A stretch of DNA of 64,000 nt, taken from the NCBI GenBank assembly GCA_036927565.1, contig JAYESD010000008.1, positions 111,832,279 to 111,896,278 of the forward strand, read 5' to 3'. The notes under the pieces are model-generated. The model worked only from the letters and a program-made list of their open reading frames with translations, was not told the origin of the DNA and searched no databases. Made by a program: the position numbers and the translations under genes. How positions within the stretch are numbered: position 1 is the first letter of the stretch; every line of letters begins with the position of its first letter. Positions 11,910 to 24,100 of the stretch are shown piece by piece. The stretch is from Tuctoria greenei. Taxonomy: Eukaryota > Streptophyta > Magnoliopsida > Poales > Poaceae.

Positions 11910-14900
11910 GTGAACTACAAAGCCGGAGGAAAGCATTGGGTACTCGATAGCGGGTGCACTCAACATATGACCGGCAATGATGGTATGTTCACCACCATAG
12001 AAAACAATGGCAATCATGAACAAGTCACCTTTGGTGATAACTCTAAGGGTAAGTTAATTGGGTTAGGTAAGATTGCCATTTCAAATGACTTATCTATTTC
12101 TAATGTATTGTACGTTAAGTCACTTAGTTTCAATTTACTTTCTATTGCACAATTATGCGATCTTGGACTAACGTGCACCTTTAGCAAAAATGATGTTGTT
12201 GTGAGGAGTGAAACAAGCCAAGAACTAATCTTCAAAGGATTTCGGCATGGACATCTCTACCTAGTAGACTTCTCCAACAAGGATGCTAGCTTGACCACTT
12301 GTCTTTTCACCAAGACAAGTTTGGTTTGGCTATGGCATCGACGCATAGCGCACATAGGGATGAGCAAGCTCAAGAAGTCATTCAAGCTTGGGATGGTGAC
12401 CGGCGTGAAGGATGTCACATTTGAGAAGAACAAGCTTTGTAGCGCTTGTCAAGCCGGGAAGCAAGTTGCTTCACACCACCCAATGAAGATAATGGTGTCA
12501 ACCTCCAAGCCACTTGAGCTACTTCACATGGACCTCTTCGGACCATCCACATATCAAAGTCTTGGCGGTAACCTCTATTGTCTTGTTATAGTTAATGACT
12601 ACTCTTGCTATGCTTGGACTTTGTTTCTAGGTGACAAGAGTGAAACTCTGGAAGTGTTCAAGACCTTCGCTAACCGCGCTCAAAGGGAATTTCAACTTCC
12701 CATCATCAAGGTCCAGAGTGACAACGGCACCGAATTCAAGAACTACAACATTGGGGAGTGGTGTGACTGTGAAGGCGTGAAGCATGAGTTTTCGGCCACA
12801 TACACTCCTCAACAAAATGGTGTTGTTGAAAGAAAGAACAAGACTCTCATCACTTTTGCACGAGCAATGCTTGATGACTATGGCACGTCGGAGAAGTTTT
12901 GGGCCGAAGCAATCAACACGGCGTGCCATGCCGCAAATAGGGTCTACCTACATCGACTACTTCAAAAGACCCCGTACGAACTTCTCATTGGGAGAAAGCC
13001 CAACATCTCCTACTTTCGAGTCTTTGGGTGCAAGTGCTACATCTACCACAAAAAAAAAGCTCGGTAAGTTTGAAAGAAGATGTGATGTTGGTATATTTCT
13101 TGGTTATGCATCAAACTCAAAAGCATATCGAGTATTCAACCAAACCTCCGGTTTAGTTGAGGAAAGTTGTGATGTTGAGTTTGATGAAACTAATGGCTCC
13201 CAAGAGGAGAGTTTTGGTCATGATGAAATAGATGATGAGCCTCTACGAGAAGCTATGAAGAACATGACCATTTGAGACATCAAGCCTAAAGTTGAGGAGA
13301 GCCAAGATCAAGGGGGAGCTTCAAGTTCCAACATCAACACTTCCATGGCGCCTCAAGTTGACGAAGAAGAGAAGGATGATCCATTGCCGACTCAAGACTC
13401 ACAAGCCACACAACATCAAGAAGAATAAGAAGTCCATGATCAAGTACAACCACAAGAAGAGCAACACACATCACCACCGCCAAGTGCTTCACAACCACTT
13501 ATGAGGCATGGACGCATCTCCAAGGCGCATCCGATGGACCAAATTATCGGAAGTCCGTCAAGAGGAGTAAGTACACGTTCTCGCCATTTCGCTTCGTTTT
13601 GTGAGCACTACTCGTTTGTTTCATGTGTAGAACCCACTCATATTGAGGAAGCACTCCAAGATCCAAATTGGATAATGGCCATGCAAGAAGAACTTAACAA
13701 CTTCATCCGCAATGAAGTTTCGGTGTTGGAGGAGTGACCCAAGGACAAGAACGTCATTGGAACAAAGTGGGTGTACCGCAACAAATAATACGAGAACGGC
13801 GTGGTGGTCCGCAACAAGGCAAGACTTGTGGCCAAAGGGTTCTCGCAAGTTGAAGGACTAGACTTTGGGGAGACATTTGCTCCGGTCGCCCGGCTAGAAG
13901 CCATCCGTATACTTCTTGCCTTTGCATCACATCATAATATTAGACTTTATCAAATGGATGTGAAAAGTGCCTTTCTTAATGGTTACATTAACGAGCTTGT
14001 CTATGTTGAACAACCTCCTGGGTTTGAAGATCCGAGGAATCCTAATCATGTGTATAGGTTGCACAAGGCGCTCTACGGGCTCAAGCAAGCACCTAGGGCA
14101 TGGTATGAACGACTACGGGATTTCTTGATCATACAAGGATTCAAGATCGGGAGGGTGGACACTACACTCTTCACCAAACACATCAATGGAGAATTATTCA
14201 TTTGTCAAATTTATGTTGATGATATTATTTTTGGTTCAACTAACGAAGCTCTTAGACATGAGTTTGGCAGAATGATGTCTAGGGAATTCGAGATGTTGAT
14301 GATTGGAGAGCTCAACTTCTTCCTTGGATTCCAAATCAAGCAACTTCAAGAGGGGGCCTTCGTCTATCAAGAGAAGTACACCAAGGACCTCTTGAAGAAA
14401 TTTGAGATGGGAGATTGTAGCTCAAGAAGCACTCCAATGGCAACAAATTGTCATCTCAACGCGAATAAGGACAGTAAACCTATTGATCAATCTAACTACC
14501 GTTCTATGATTGGTTCATTACTTTATCATACCGCATCTAGGACCGATATCATGTTTAGTGTATGCTTGTGTGCTCGCTTTCAAGCGGCACCTAAAGAATC
14601 GCATCGGAAGGCGGTCTTTAGGATACTTAGGTATCTTAAGCATACTCCTAGTGTGGGCTTGTGGTACCCTAAAGGTGCAAAATTCCATCTCTTAGGTTAC
14701 TCGGATTCGGACTTTGCCGGATGCCGGGTGGACCGCAAGAGTACCTCCGGTGGGTGCCACTTGCTTGGGCGGTTCCTAGTATCTTGGTCTAGCAAGAAGC
14801 AAAATTCCGTCGCTTTGTCCACGGTGGAAGCGGAGTATATTGCGGCTGGTGCATGTTGTGTCCAAATTATTTATATGAAGCAAACCATTTTGGACTTTGG

Positions 14901-15165
14901 TATTAAACTTGGTTGTGTGTCTCTCCTTTGTGACAATGAAAGTGCGGTTAATATAGCTATTAACCCTGTTCAACACTCCCGCACTAAGCACATTGATATT
15001 CGCCATCACCTCTTGAGGGACCATGAAGCTAAGGGAGACATCTCATTGCGAGGTGTTAGGTCCGAAGAACAATTGGCAGATATCTTCACTAAAACACTTG
15101 ATGAGAAAACTTTTTCTAGGCTAAGAAGTGAGTTAAATGTGCTAGATGCATCGAACGTCATGTAA
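11910..15165 (+). pseudogene. CopD pol: protease, integrase, RT, RNase H
   Basis: The domain order is that of copia. Protease has WVLDSGCTQHMTG near 11937. The integrase zinc region has HRRIAHIGMSKL and CSACQAGKQ, and the catalytic core has HMDLFGP, QSDNGTEF and PQQNGVVERKN (D, D, E). The frame is lost at an A9 run (13050-13058) and continues one frame over (GKFERRCDVGIFLGYASN). In-frame stops occur near 13273, 13427, 13735 and 13786. From 13801 RT and RNase H are open for 454 codons, with YVDDIIFGS near 14212 and the RNase H part SDSDFAGC...STVEAEYIA. So RT/RNase H is well kept while gag and integrase are broken. Confidence 0.94.
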
Positions 15166-16392
15166 GTTGCCATAATCATGTAAGAATTCATCTCATATAG
15201 GTCTTGTATAACTCTCAAAGGATAGGGGTGAGCAAGGGTTAGCTTGGGATGGAGGTTCTTCTGGGTTTCCCCAAGGCTTGGAGAGTGGCTCTCCCTGAAG
15301 AAGCCTTTGAAAGGTTAAAACTTGGCAAGATAGATTTACTTTATGTCTTGCATAATGTCTGCCATATAGACTTGCACTCATATTTAAACTGCATGCATTA
15401 TAAATTGTTTGGCATTGCATACGGTAGACTGTCACAAAGGGGAGCCCACCTCATGAGAAAGAGACTTGTTTGAAATGCAATATCTCAACTCATATGATGT
15501 GGGAAGAACAAAATGTTAGGTGCGTTAATGCCTAAAGGAACATGCTTTTAAGAGATAGAAGGCTTCATCCTCTAGCTCACAAAGCATGGGCCTTACATTT
15601 TATTTAGATAATTTCCTCCCATTTTTCTCGGTGTTCTATTTGCTTTAGGTTTAGCCAAGTTATTGGCACATTAGCTTTTTTGAGGGGTAAGGGGTTGCCC
15701 AAAAAGTCATGAGACATGTGTTTCTCATTGTTTGTTTGTTTGGTCAAAGGACATATATGGGATGTTGTTGTTTTGTAGTCATCGGATTATCCGATGATTA
15801 GGCCAGACCATCATCGGATCAGTTGGTGTTCAAAGACCAAGAGCCAGTTCAGTCAATAACACAAATCAACCGACAAGTTCATTTTGAGAAACATCGGTGC
15901 ATCCGATGTTCACATTTCTGGAACTGTGCTGAAATCAACTGATGATATTCCCTTCCACGTCGGACCATCCGGTGTCAATGGTACCTTTTTGAATACCCTT
16001 ATTGTGACATTCGACCGATGCTCCTATCTTTTAACGTCGGTCCATCCGGTGTTAAATTTCAAGCGAGAGTTTGGGCCCCACCTTTTTAAGCGCGCCACTC
16101 CACCTCCTCACTCTCTCTCTCCACGACCCCGACGCCTTCGCCCGCGCCTCCCTGCCTCTCGCTGCCCTCTAGTCGCCGCCTCCGACCACCGTCGCACCAC
16201 CGCTCCAGCGCTGCCGCCCGCCGCTTTCTCCAGCGCCGCAGCCGCAGCCGCTCCGCCCAAGCACGCCACCCCTCGCCGTCGTGGTGCCTCCCTCTACGGC
16301 CGCCACTACGCCGCTAGGGTTTCCGGCCACGACGATCTTCGTGTCGCCATTCCGTGCGCTTGACTTCGTCGACTTCATTCTCGCGCATCGCA
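15166..16392 (+). other. CopD spacer between pol and extra ORF
   Basis: No coding sequence recognised. The interval 15778-16060 contains repeated, self-complementary words of the type CATCGGATTATCCGATG, CATCGGTGCATCCGATGTT, CGTCGGACCATCCGGTGTC and CGTCGGTCCATCCGGTGTT. These are the same motif class as in the CopD LTR. A GC-rich leader (16080-16390) precedes the next ORF. Confidence 0.7.
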
Positions 16393-17840
16393 ATGGCTCG
16401 TGACAAGAAGGGAAAGGGCAAGGCCATTGCGAAGCCGGCCGCAAAGAAGCAAAAGCTGTCGAAGGAGGAAAAGAAGGCTTTGATGGCTGCTCGCGCCACC
16501 GAGGAGCGAGAGAGCGACCGAGGAGGATCACTGAGGATCCGCGAGGCTCGTCCAAGGCAGCCTCCCATGCCGGATGAGTCCGAGGAAGAAGAAGAGCCAG
16601 AAGTGCCGCTTGTTCGCCGGCGCTCAGCCAGGACCCGTGGAGGTCATCCGCCAGCAGTACCACGTTCAAGACCATCAGCTGCCGACCTTCGAGAGGACAG
16701 GGCGGCCCCAGAGAGCCGTCTACGAGATGGACACCACCGTACGTGTTGGTGAAGGTGTCCGGTTGACTGATTACAGGAAGATGAAGGCCAAGCAGCTCAG
16801 AAGACTCAGATGGAGCGTCTTGCTTGAGGAGTGGTTCCCGCAGCCAGAGAGGCACGTGTGGACAGCCGGTTCTGGACCTTGACTCAGGCGTCGCTGTACG
16901 AGACGTATAGACGCCGAGGCCACAAGCTCTTCCAGCACAACTTCTTGGACTGGGATCAGCTTGCACTAGCAGCCGAGACGGAGATACGCCCCTACTTTGC
17001 AAGGTATCGAGGGCTGGTGGAGCTGATGTCCTACGAGAGGAGTGCCTACGTGGAGGACTGGGTACGCGTATTCTATGCTACCCTCTACGTCTCTGAGGGC
17101 CGCAGGTCTATAGACTTCATGTTCATGGGCCAGCACCATCACCTGACGAGACAGACTTTGGCACAGCTGCTAGGAGTGGATCTCCACGACACTTGCCTGC
17201 ACGAGAGAGTGTATGGACAGGCAGACCCGCCGAGGAGGCCGCTCACTGGAGGAGTGGCACAACCACTGGAGGAGATACGCTCTCTATTTGCACCGTCCTT
17301 CTCTCCGGACCAGCCGAGGGTACCGACACTGCTGACTCCAGCTGCGCGCATAGTGCACCTTGCCTTGCGCCGCACACTCTTACCGAGGCCTGGATACCTA
17401 GAGGGGTTCACCAGCCTGCAACAGACCCTCCTTCTCTACATCATGAACGGGGTGGAGTTCGATATTGTGGACATCCTCATATGTGAGATGGAGGACGTGA
17501 TCACTGATGGAGTCGGCATGATGAGGCAATTGTGTTTGTACATTGGATCAACTACTTGATCTCCATGGTTGTTCCTGAGGAGTTCGCCGTGCGTGACAGC
17601 CTCACTGACCAGAGTGTCACACGGTTCAGCCACTACCGTGCTCCAGCTCCTGGACCGCCGCCTTGGCCGTCCAGTCGAGCGTCAGGTCTGTGCTCGGCTA
17701 TCCGAGGAGGATTGGTCTGACCTGGAGAAGGAAGACGAGAGGCTTGCACAGGCAGAGGCTCAGGGTGAGGACCTTCAGCACATTTGGTCCGAGAGCGACA
17801 CAGATGACAGTGTTGAGGAGTACTTCCCACCTCCTCCCTC
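16393..17840 (+). pseudogene. CopD extra ORF downstream of pol
   Basis: ATG at 16393 starts a Lys-rich segment (ARDKKGKGKAIAKPAAKKQK) and an acidic stretch (DESEEEEEPEVP). The reading then moves frame (16574-16882: RQQYHVQDHQLPTFER) and again to 16831-17559, which has RFWTLTQASLYETYRRRGHK, VRVFYATLYV and FMGQHHHLTRQTLAQLLGVD. This resembles proteins annotated as 'putative plant transposon protein' in grass elements. SIRE/Opie-type copias are known to carry an extra, sometimes env-like, ORF in this position. I see no signal peptide or membrane segment. The sequence is cut at 17840 by the fusion to GypB. Confidence 0.65.
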
Positions 17841-18413
17841 CCGATCCACAAGTCGACAAACCACAATCTTGAAGACTATTGCGAGTTCAAGAGGCTTGCT
17901 AAACACAACAGAAAGCGCCAGGAAGAGATCCTTTTCCGCCATAGGGAAGGGAAGCAAAATGTCGATGAAGCTTCGTCTGATCAAGAGCTAGGCTTCCAAG
18001 ACACTAAGAAGGAGTCAAAGGCGGTCTACAATACCGTCGGAGGCGACTCCGACATCTCCGACAATGAGCGTCGAAAGACTCTCGATGTATGGAGGGTCCT
18101 GGGATATCATCCCCCGGTGCATCTTGAAGACTATGCGTCAAGAGACGGCTGCTGCTGCTCCTACTGCCAAGGCAGAGCCACATCAGAAGTGGATGGATAC
18201 TTCCATCACCTTCAATGCTTCAGACTGTCTGAAGAACATGGTGGGAGTTGGACAATTGCCCATGATGGTCTCTCCGACTATCAACAATATCCAGCTCTAC
18301 CATGTCCTGGTGGATGGAGGCGCAACACTCAACCTCCTCAGCTTCGCAGCTTTCGTGAAGCTCCAGCTCAACCTCTCAGACCGTTAGCCCTCACGCAAAT
18401 TTTCTGGAGTAGG
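17841..18413 (+). repeat. GypB segment, copy 2, misplaced inside CopD
   Basis: This matches 8345-8914 and ends with the same CTGGAGTAGG before an LTR. It encodes the end of gag and the protease motif (LVDGGATLNLLS). The join to CopD at 17838-17843 shares only a few bases (CCGATCC). Copy 2 retains a gag stretch (RLAKHNRKRQEE) that was altered in copy 1. Confidence 0.92.
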
Positions 18414-19845
18414 TGAAAGCATCTAGGCCCCCATGAGGTATGGTTTCGGTGATTAATGACAACCATTGGATTTTACTAATGAATTTGTGGATGCAAGGTC
18501 TCCCATATCACTCAATCAAATGAAATCTATATGAATATGAACATCAAGTACTGATCATTGGAGACCCCTAAACAATCACTTTATGAGATCAATCAATGTT
18601 ATGAAGACTAGAAGTAAAAGCTCATATGTCAAAGTCATTCAACCATAGCTGACAACACTCAATGCTTGAAATTCATCAGAAGTATATTTCCAATAAATGT
18701 CTAAGAGGTCAATCAGCAAAATACAAAAGAATCACTTAGAACAACTCGAACCAAACAAAATCAACTCACCGGATCAACTGATGTTTCTAGAGAACAACAC
18801 ATCGGTCGAGTTGATTCAGCAGAAGAAAAAGACCTCAGAACAAACTACTCACCGGATCATCTGGTGTTAAGGATAATGTTACATCGGTCCATCAGTACAG
18901 TATGCAATATCCTTGGACCAAGTGTAGCACCGGATCATCCGATGTACAGCAATATACACATCGGTCAATCACTCCAGTAAGCATCAAGTTTGAACCAATT
19001 CTGGAGGAAGTGCCACCGGATCATCCGATGAGAAGATAAGTGCAACATCGGTCTAACAACGGTCATATCTGACACAGTGACATCAGCTAAAGTGAAGTTG
19101 GCCGATGATAACTGAAGGGGAGACATCGGATCATCAGGTGTTCGCAGAGCAGTGATGTCAGCCTACTTTTCCAACAGCTATTTCGTGGAGGCTGTCTATT
19201 TATACCCCTTCAACCAGTCTATTCGACAAGTCTTGATCACCAGACATACTCTAGACATTCTTAAGCATTCAAGAAGTTTAGCTACCACTTCTAGATCATT
19301 TTTACACCACTTACACACCAAGAGATAGGCTAGAACTAGCTAGAGATAGTGCTTGTGTGCTTCCATTCTTGGTGAGTGGAATCTCTAGTGTAGTGAGAGC
19401 TATAAGGGAGTTTCCCTTGGTGTTTGTAATTGAGAGAGACTTCCGGAGCTTGCCAAGACGGGTGTGGAAGCCCGGAGGATCCAAGTTGTACAAGGCTTGA
19501 GCTCCACCTTGCCGAAGTTGGCGAACGGAGAAGAATAGTGAAGATCCCTAGTCTCGGTGACTTGGGTGTGGCTATACCCTTTGGTGGGTGTCACAACGTG
19601 GATGTAGGAAGATCTTGTCGATCTTGCCGAACCACGGGATAAATCTTCGTGTCTCCTCGGGAGTTTGCATTCTCTTCCCCTCACCCTACAGTTATGCATT
19701 TTATATACCGAGAAGTTGCTATTTACTTGAATGCATAGGTTGTTTGCGTAGGAAATTGGGCTTTTAGTAATTAAGTTTTATTACTTTGATTTTTGAAAAG
19801 AAGCCCAATTCACCCCCCCCCCCTCTTGGGCATTCGATCCTTACA
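18414..19845 (+). repeat. CopD second LTR
   Basis: 1432 bp, same ends as the 5' LTR. It is followed by GTAGG and then GypB protease sequence in the right reading order. It lacks a CopD polypurine tract on its left because GypB sequence is there instead. Confidence 0.95.
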
Positions 19846-19850
19846 GTAGG

Positions 19851-21109
19851 TCCGGGAGCTATCACACCTCTTGGATCGGTTACTCTACCTATGACCTTCG
19901 ACACACGGGACAACTACCAGTCTGAGAAGCTGGTGTTTGATGTGGCTCATAAAAACCTACCCTTCAACGCAATCCTAGGCAGGCCAGTCCTGTATAGGTT
20001 CATGGTCGTGGTTCACTATGGCTATTTCATGTTGAAGATGCCAACACCATCAGGTGTCCTCCGAATCTGAGGGAACCGCACTGTTGGGGTCACTGCGCTG
20101 TAAGAACTTCATGTGCTTGCTACAGCGCAAGAAGAAGGATCCGGCAAGGAGCAAGCTACTCAACAACCCCCAAGCTCGCGTCTGTGCGGCTCATCTTCTG
20201 CACCTCGTGTGCAACCAAGCGGCGGCACCGATGTTCCTGTCAAAGTCGTCCAAATTAGTTTTGATGTTGCTCAGACCCCCTGTATATTGGGAGGTCTAAC
20301 CCACAAATAGGAACTTGCCCTCGTCACTTTCCCTCGGGCAAATGTTGATGTGTTTGCATGGCAACCGTCACAGATGCATAGGATCTCTAGGGAGGTGATC
20401 GAGCACCATCTTGAGATCTATCCCGACGCACGGACTATACAACAAAACCCCTGGAAGCAATCTATTGAGCGGCAGAACTTTATCAGACAAGAAGTTCAGA
20501 AGCTGCTCGACGCTGGATTCATTCGGGAAGTTCACCATCCATGGTGGATGGCAAACCTATTTGTTGTACCAAAGGCTGGCGGGAAGCTTCGGATGTACAT
20601 CGACTACACTACATTGAATAAGGCATGCCCAAAAGACCCTTTTCCACTACCTAGAATAGATCAGATAGTGGATTCTACCTTCGGGTGTCAATTACTATGT
20701 TTCTTAGACGCCTATTCTGGATATCACCAAATTCCAATGTCTAAAGAAGATGAAGAGCATACTGCCTTCATCACAACAGATGGGTTGTATTGTTACACTG
20801 CCATGCCTTTTGGTCTTAAAAACGCTGCCTCAACTTTTGTGCAAGCGATGCACAAAACTTTGGGGGAGCTGATTAGGGACTAGGTACAAGTCTACGTCAA
20901 TGACATCGTTGTCAAGGTCAAGAACCAGGACTCACTCTTGGACAATCTTTAAACCAACTTCGACAAGATGCGCCTAACGCGCACAAAGCTCAACCGAGAC
21001 AAGTGTGTCTTTGGGGTAAGCTCCAGAAATATCTTTGGTTTCTTGGTACCTCACTAAGGAAATGAGGCAAATCTGGCGAAGATCAAGACCATTGAAGAGA
21101 TGTGGCCTC
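19851..21109 (+). pseudogene. GypB protease end and reverse transcriptase
   Basis: Continues protease after CopD (PGAITPLGSVTLPMTF, FNAILGRPVLYRF). Stops near 20068 and 20098 follow. The RT fingers and palm are open for 177 codons from 20350 (WWMANLFVVPKAGGKLRMYI, CYTAMPFGLKNAASTFVQAM). A TAG at 20881-20883 sits just before the active site, which reads YVND (20893-20904) instead of YVDD. More stops follow. The piece ends at 21109 where E2 is inserted. Confidence 0.92.
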
Positions 21110-24100
21110 TGTTGATGGCTGTTATATACCAATTTCACCCGTCAATATAACTCAATTATGTGAAGGAAATATCATTTCTTGCACACATCACCTTTAAATT
21201 TAACCTATTTCCACTCGTCCTTGGAGAAAGTAGTGTATTCAAGGATTCTATGCAGGATTGAAGTTAAACAAGGGGATGGATCCTATAAAATATCATTCTA
21301 GCCAATCAGGTGATGCCACATGGCACCACATGGATCAAATGGTCGACAAACAGAAGTATCCGAGGTCATCAATTGGTGTGGCACCCATATCATGGAATGG
21401 GACCCACCTGTCAGTCATCTGGAGGAAGAACTGGTCGTTTGGAGCCAGGACCAGGTCGACTGACCCCCCCCCCCCCCAGTCAGCTGACTAGTTCCTGGCA
21501 CCAAACACGGTCAAACTCCACGTGTTGGCTCTGTGACACCCGGTTCTGAAAAACGAACCAAGTGCAGTGTATGTGTGCCCAGGATGTTCATCACACATAC
21601 ACATCATCATCACAAATGATATACAGATAATAACCATGTCACGAATAATATAAATACCTTGATTCTATTGCAGCGGAAAATAAACTAGCGTAGGCGACTC
21701 CAACTCCACAGGCAATCGACGGTAGTACACATGCATAGTACTCCATAACATCCTCAGGATACTCAAAACATTTCCTGAAACTGTTGGTGAGGGGATTGCA
21801 AGGGTGAGTACATGTCGTACTCAGCAAGTGTGGGAAAATATGACATGTAGCTGATACAAATTACGAATATAATAATGGCTATTTGCATAAAAGTACATTC
21901 AAAACATGTAAAAAACAGCCTACAATGTCTATGTGAAACAATCCCATCATAACATCATATTAACATAATATAAACCATATCCAATTATTGCCAACATCAT
22001 CATTATCCATGTCCAGTTACCATAACTCAAATTCATATCCATAACCATAAGCCATAAACCATCTTTAACCATTACCAACCCATAACCATAATCCAACCAT
22101 CCCAATACCAAAATCCTCTAATCATGTAGGTCGTCCAGGTGCTCTTAACTGGGAGCACGGCTATCATGATAGTTTTACACTCTGCAGAGGTTGTGCCACT
22201 TTACCCACATGTTCGTGATTTCATCACCTTTCAGTGACTAAGAACCTCTATTATGTCGTCTCATACTTCTGTAGGTGTGTGGCCAAGAGATCACAAAATA
22301 GCCTTTCAAAAGGGACTACTAGTATGTACGGGCCCACTAAGGTTTCAGCGGCAGGCTTGAATCTCCATTCTCCCACCCACGGGCCCCCTCGTGTGCCATG
22401 CGGATCCCAGGGTAGCCCTCCTCGACTCCCATTCCCTGTGCCATCCAATGTTCCATACAATACTAGCAGAGCTCCTAATTATTCAGCTACGTCGCACCCA
22501 TACTTGGCCTTGTGGTGGCACTGTTGTCCTGGCATATTCTCGCATGAACCGGTCCTTAGATCTAAAGCAAGCAAACCACCATAACATCCAACTCATCCAC
22601 ATACTAGGCTTGCTTAGATCACCCACTACCACATCATATTAACCATAATCTCATTATTACATCATTAAATTAAGTGGTATAGTTGTTCTTCCATCCCAAT
22701 TAATTAAGCGAAGCAAAAGGTAAGAAGTCCTTCCCGACTCTCTACCATATATTCCAGGTGACAAGGGTGGTCAAACAAAACTAGTAAACTTCCTATCATA
22801 GGATTTCCCATCAAATTGACACAAGTATGCAGTTTGCAAACAAAACATTTTATTTTAAAAACAGGATCAATATGGTCAAGGACACTTGCCTTGCTCCGAC
22901 GGATAGGGTTGCTCAAGCGCTTCGAAGTCTTGGTTCTGGAAATCCTCATACACGACCTCTTGAGCACTTCCCTCTACTCATGATCACACATACAAGAAAA
23001 TACATACAAATCAACATGATGCACACACACTAATCAACATGCGATGACATGCATGCAGGCAAAGTTCAATAATTAATTAACTATGGTTGTTTATTAATTA
23101 GATGCAACTAGTTCATACATGTTCATATGAGTTTACGAGGGTTTAACGAGAATTAATGCTGCTGAGAATAAAATTATGGTGTAACTATGATTAAATTACG
23201 TCTACTAGATTTAATACGTCGCTAAAATTCGCATCGGAAATACAAACCTACCGTAGATGCGACGGCTTCGACGATCGCGGGGGCAAAGATGATGCGTAGA
23301 CGAAGTAGATGGCGCAACGGTCCTCCAGCGGCACGACGACGACGACGACGATCTCCGGCGGACGACGGCACCCTCCTCTTTTTCTTCCTCTTCCTTCCAT
23401 TTTTTTCTCCCCTTTTCTTCCCCTGGCGGCGGCAGCCTCTGGTCTCCTCTTTTTTTTTTCTCTACCAGCGGCTAGGGTTTTCTGGTGCTGCTGCGCCTTT
23501 AGGGTCGGGGAAAAATACGAACCCTCCGGTCCCTTATATAGTCGGGCGCTTGGGAGCTAGGACCGGCGCGGGGCTCCTGAACGCGGCCGAGACGCGGTAT
23601 GGGGTGCGCGGGGCGCGGGACTGGTGCGCGCTGGGCAGGGGAGCGGCCAGGGGCGCGGGGTCAACGCGGCAGGGTCGCGCGGGCGGGCGCTGGCGGCTTG
23701 GCCGCTCGGCCAGGACGTGGGGCGCGGGGTCAACGCGGGCGGGCGGGGCGCACTAGCGGGGCAGGCGCGCTGGGCTGGCGCATGGCGCGCGGGCGGGGTG
23801 GGACGCGCGGTTGGGCCGGCTCGACCACCTGGCCAGCGGAGTAGTTGTTTTTTCTCTTTCTTTTTTTACATATATAAATATTATTATTATATATATTATT
23901 ATTTATTTTTTATATTATTATTATATATTATTTATTTATATATATATTTTTATCTTTTATTTTCCTATTATTTGTTATTCTTTTATTTTATGTTATATAT
24001 TTTTTTCTTTCTTTATGTTTGTTATTTATTAAATTATTCTTAACAACTATTGTTTCTTTCTTTCATAATAAATTTTCTTTTCTTTATTTCTTTCATTCAA

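Larger units (their letters stand above)
8915..19845 (+). mobile_element. CopD: Opie/SIRE-like copia, chimeric at its 3' side
   Basis: The LTRs are 8915-10343 and 18414-19845, with GTAGG at 8910-8914 and 19846-19850. Inside are the primer site, gag, a copia-order pol (protease, integrase, RT, RNase H), a spacer and an extra ORF. The interior then stops abruptly at 17840 and is joined to 573 bp of GypB sequence before the second LTR. By eye the LTRs differ at roughly 40 positions. CopD is younger than GypB but not intact: stops in gag, a frameshift in an A9 run and a missing native 3' end. Confidence 0.93.

Noticed and set aside
17841..18413. A separate, third gypsy element inside CopD
   Set aside because: It has no LTR or own target duplication, and it abuts the second CopD LTR with the same GTAGG as the real insertion site. 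A recombination product fits better.
23289..23844. Arg/Ala/Gly-rich ORFs of 80-155 codons on the plus strand in solo LTR F
   Set aside because: They arise from GC-rich LTR sequence and CGA repeats, opposite to the LTR's own TATA box, with no domain. Not coding.
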